Source: an uncultured Solirubrobacteraceae bacterium (GTDB lineage Bacteria; Actinomycetota; Thermoleophilia; Solirubrobacterales; Solirubrobacteraceae). From it: a stretch of 7,483 nt of DNA. The position numbers and the translations under genes were made by a program. Shown here piece after piece: positions 5,215 to 7,483 of this stretch; position 1 is the stretch's first letter; each line of letters begins with the position of its first letter. The stretch spans positions 1-7,483 of the forward strand of contig CADCVT010000212.1 of NCBI GenBank assembly GCA_902806215.1. Reading direction: 5' to 3'. The notes under the pieces are model-generated. The model worked only from the letters and a program-made list of their open reading frames with translations, did not search any database and was not told the origin of the DNA.

Positions 5215-7397
5215 GTTCCCCCGCTTCCGAATCCCCCCGCCCCGCCAAGCCGCAGGGCCGTGCCCGTCTCGCCGCCGCGCTCGGTGGCGCCGGCGTGCTC
5301 GCCGTCGGCCTCGGTGCCGGCGTGCTCCAGTCCGCAGCGCAGGATGCCGGCCCCCAGGCCGCTCCCGGCGAGGAGGCGCTCGGCGCCCAGCAGCCGCAGA
5401 CCGCCGCAGCCGCCGCGCAGCCTGCTGCCAGCGCCCAGGCCACCCAGACCGAGACCTCGACCGCGCCCGCGACGGTGACGGGCACGCAGGACGCTCCGCC
5501 GCCCGCCGCGCCGGCGACCCCGGCTCCCGACCCGGCGCCCGCTCCCGAGCCGGCCAGCACGCCTTCGAACGCATCCCCTGACCAGCCTGCTGTTCCCGCG
5601 CCGTCGGAGGCCGCTGCTGCCGCTCCAGACGCCACGGCCGTGGCGTCTCCGGCCGCGGCTACCGCCGATCCGGCATCCCCGGGAACTGCCGCGGGTCAGG
5701 ACAAGGGTCGCGATGCCGCGGCGAAGAAGGACGCCGCTGCCGCCGAGGAAGCCCCCGCCGAGGACTGCGACGACGTCGACGCGAAGGCCGCCGCCTCGGA
5801 CGAGGCGATCACGCTCCAGGGGCACGACCACGACCACGGCGACGAGGCCGCCGGCGTCTGCGTCGTAGAGGAGGAGACCACCACCTCGAAGACGACCAAG
5901 AAGCGCAAGAAGGCCAAGAAGCGCGTCGACCATGGCGAGGCCGGCGATCCGTCGGTCGACCGGCGCCCCGCGCCCGCCCCGATCCGCAACGCGGGCGGCG
6001 TCCCGACGCTGGCCAACCCGAGCACGTCGATCGCGATGCCCGGCCCGGCGCCGATCGGCGTCCCGAACTTCTTCATCGACAAGTTCCGCATCCCGCCGTT
6101 CCTGCTCCCGATCTACCAGGCCGCCGGCACCGAGTACGGCGTGCGCTGGGAGGTCCTCGCCGCGATCAACGAGATCGAGACCGACTACGGCCGCAACGTG
6201 AACGTCTCGTCCGCCGGCGCGCTCGGCTGGATGCAGTTCATGCCCGCGACGTGGAAGGCGTACGGCGTCGACGCCAACGGCGACGGCCGCAAGGACCCGT
6301 ACAACCCGGTCGACGCGATCTTCGCCGCCGCGCGCTACCTCAAGGCCGCCGGTGCCGACAAGGACCTCTACAAGGCGATCTTCGCCTACAACCACGCCGA
6401 CTGGTACGTCGACTCGGTGCTCATGCGCGCCCGTCTCGTCGGCGGCCTGCCGGTCGATCTCGTCGGCTCGCTGACCGGCCTGACGCAGGGCCGCTTCCCG
6501 ATCGGCGCGAAGGCCCGCTACGCCGCCGACCTCGACGAGCAGCGCTCGCCGAAGGCCAAGGCCGCGGTCAAGGTCGTCGAGAGCGACTCGACGCGCCGCG
6601 GGATCATGATCTTCGCCAACGAGGGCGCCCCCGCCGTGGCCACGCACGACGGCAAGGTCGTCGGCCGCGGCACCGACAAGCGCCTCGGCCGCTACGTCCA
6701 GGTGCGCGACACGCACGGCAACACGTACACGTACGCCCGGCTCCAGAAGCTCGAGGCGACGCACCCGGTGCCCAAGCGCGGCGCCAAGCCGAAGCTCGTC
6801 GAGCCGATCTCGGTCGACGACGAGGTCGCGGTCGAGCCGAAGCCCGGCGCTCCGGTCGTCGAGGCCGAGAACGGCGCCAAGGAGCGCCTCTTCGCCCACC
6901 CCGCCCGCCCGAAGGCATTCAAGGCCGGCGGCAGCGAGCAGGTCGGCGTCCCGGCCCCGAAGGTCAAGGGCAACGACGAGTACGTCAAGGACCTCCTGCA
7001 CCTGCGTCCCGACCAGGTGACGTGGAAGGAGCTCGAGAAGGGCTCCACCGTCGTCGCCGGCACGGTCATCGGGACCGTCGGCAAGACGTCGTCGACCCGC
7101 TCCCCGCACATGCTCTTCGAGATCCGCCCCGCCGGCCGCGGCGCCCCGCGGATCGACCCGAAGCCGATCCTCGACGGCTGGAAGCTCCTCGAGTCCACCG
7201 CGATCTACCGCGCGCACACGAAGAACCCGTTCTTCGGCAAGGACTCCAAGGCGCCGACGATCGGCCAGATCCTGCTGATGAGCAAGGAGACGCTCCAGCG
7301 CCGCGTCCTGGCCAACCCCGACGTGAAGATCCACGAGAGCGGGCGCCAGGACATCAGCAAGGGCATGATCGACCGCCGCGTCCTCGCGCTGCTCTAG
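5211..7397 (+). CDS. Membrane-anchored lytic transglycosylase with degenerate LytM/M23 domain, ended by amber codon
   Basis: This 728-residue envelope protein probably cuts peptidoglycan glycan strands outside the membrane. After a short basic N-terminus, residues 19-42 form a signal anchor. A long Ala/Pro-rich linker (about 45-180) follows, then a His/Asp patch 'HDHDHGDE' (205-212) and a Lys-rich run (228-238). The transglycosylase domain spans about 295-400, MltB/SLT-like: 'INEIETDYG' with probable catalytic Glu323, 'GALGWMQFMPATW' (337-348), and an EF-hand-like 'DANGDGRKD' (354-362). Residues 462-645 align with LytM/M23 but lack most catalytic residues: Arg462 and Met466 replace the His and Asp of HxGxD, Arg510 replaces the His of YxHL, and 'HMLFE' (633-637) replaces HLHFE. 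An insertion of about 90 residues lies inside that domain. GTG 5211 is the only start available in this open frame. The TAG stop falls in 'RRVLALL', where relatives seem to continue, so the product is probably truncated. Confidence 0.85.
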   Translation: MSSPASESPRPAKPQGRARLAAALGGAGVLAVGLGAGVLQSAAQDAGPQAAPGEEALGAQQPQTAAAAAQPAASAQATQTETSTAPATVTGTQDAPPPAAPATPAPDPAPAPEPASTPSNASPDQPAVPAPSEAAAAAPDATAVASPAAATADPASPGTAAGQDKGRDAAAKKDAAAAEEAPAEDCDDVDAKAAASDEAITLQGHDHDHGDEAAGVCVVEEETTTSKTTKKRKKAKKRVDHGEAGDPSVDRRPAPAPIRNAGGVPTLANPSTSIAMPGPAPIGVPNFFIDKFRIPPFLLPIYQAAGTEYGVRWEVLAAINEIETDYGRNVNVSSAGALGWMQFMPATWKAYGVDANGDGRKDPYNPVDAIFAAARYLKAAGADKDLYKAIFAYNHADWYVDSVLMRARLVGGLPVDLVGSLTGLTQGRFPIGAKARYAADLDEQRSPKAKAAVKVVESDSTRRGIMIFANEGAPAVATHDGKVVGRGTDKRLGRYVQVRDTHGNTYTYARLQKLEATHPVPKRGAKPKLVEPISVDDEVAVEPKPGAPVVEAENGAKERLFAHPARPKAFKAGGSEQVGVPAPKVKGNDEYVKDLLHLRPDQVTWKELEKGSTVVAGTVIGTVGKTSSTRSPHMLFEIRPAGRGAPRIDPKPILDGWKLLESTAIYRAHTKNPFFGKDSKAPTIGQILLMSKETLQRRVLANPDVKIHESGRQDISKGMIDRRVLALL

Positions 7398-7483
7398 TTC
7401 CTCGCCGGCAACGGCCTGAAGCCCACCGTCTCGAGCCTCTACCGGCCCGGCTCGATCACCGTCTCGGGCAACCTCTCCCACCA
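7398..7483 (+). pseudogene. In-frame continuation of the hydrolase beyond the amber codon
   Basis: After TAG 7395-7397 the same frame stays open for 28 codons to the window edge and reads FLAGNGLKPTVSSLYRPG, then SITVSGNLSH. From memory, related thermoleophilic and actinomycete wall proteins continue in this position with 'LEFLA..GLKPTVSSL' and then 'SGN.S.HS.GNAVDI', which carries an M15-like H..G.A.D zinc motif. A single change of GAG to TAG would give the stop. The open frame is seen directly; the similarity is recalled, and the M15-like domain itself lies outside the window. Confidence 0.6.

Noticed and set aside
5186..5581. 131-codon open frame beginning at ATG 5186
   Set aside because: The translation is Arg/Pro-rich without motifs and runs in a shifted frame over the linker of the hydrolase. 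Its nearby ribosome site fits GTG 5191 better.
5136..7481. Very long open frame (781 codons) on the minus strand opposite the wall hydrolase
   Set aside because: It is a mirror of a GC-rich coding gene: low-complexity Arg/Gly/Asp/Leu content and no domain motif, while the plus strand has clear transglycosylase motifs.

Overview
The window is about 70% G+C by eye and reads like an actinomycete chromosome, most likely class Thermoleophilia (Solirubrobacterales or a relative). That placement is an inference from the high GC, the style of the secreted Ig-like proteins ('RAFDKAGNAQ', 'VRDAAGNTAT'), the architecture of the cell-wall hydrolase, and the scarcity of Shine-Dalgarno sequences. No rRNA, tRNA, CRISPR array or transposase was seen.

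Layout. (1) Positions 1-127, minus strand: the N-terminus of a CPA1/NhaP2-type cation:proton antiporter that runs off the left edge. (2) About 168-345: a cluster of palindromic units with core GGGGACAGTCCCC, in both orientations, lying between two minus-strand genes. (3) 346-1795, minus: a secreted multi-domain Ig-like protein gene broken by four frameshifts. (4) 1871-2749, minus: a zinc ABC-transporter substrate-binding lipoprotein, with a perfect 7-1-7 palindrome resembling a Zur box over its start. (5) 2768-4342, minus: a Tat-exported PhoD-like phosphodiesterase/alkaline phosphatase. (6) 4366-5139, plus: a divergent secreted protein of unknown function with two FlgD/Ig-like beta modules. 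(7) 5211-7397, plus: a membrane-anchored cell-wall protein with a lytic transglycosylase domain and a degenerate LytM/M23 domain. It ends at an in-frame amber codon, after which the frame stays open to the right edge with family-like sequence.

How the genes relate. All complete genes act at or outside the membrane: metal capture, phosphate scavenging, peptidoglycan remodelling and surface or secreted beta-sandwich proteins. The antiporter is also an envelope protein. The 23-bp gap at 4343-4365 splits the window into a minus-strand block and a plus-strand block. phoD and the zinc-binding gene are almost contiguous, so the second may be read both from phoD transcripts and from its own zinc-controlled leaderless promoter. 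Several genes lack a Shine-Dalgarno but have a TAnnnT-like -10 element 7-8 bases before the start codon, which suggests frequent leaderless mRNAs.

The main points of interest are the amber interruption of the hydrolase, its dead M23 domain, the palindromic repeat cluster with a perfect 19-bp inverted pair beside a decayed gene, the Zur-like operator, and a seven-codon upstream ORF coupled to the hydrolase start. I see no convincing new defence or mobile system.
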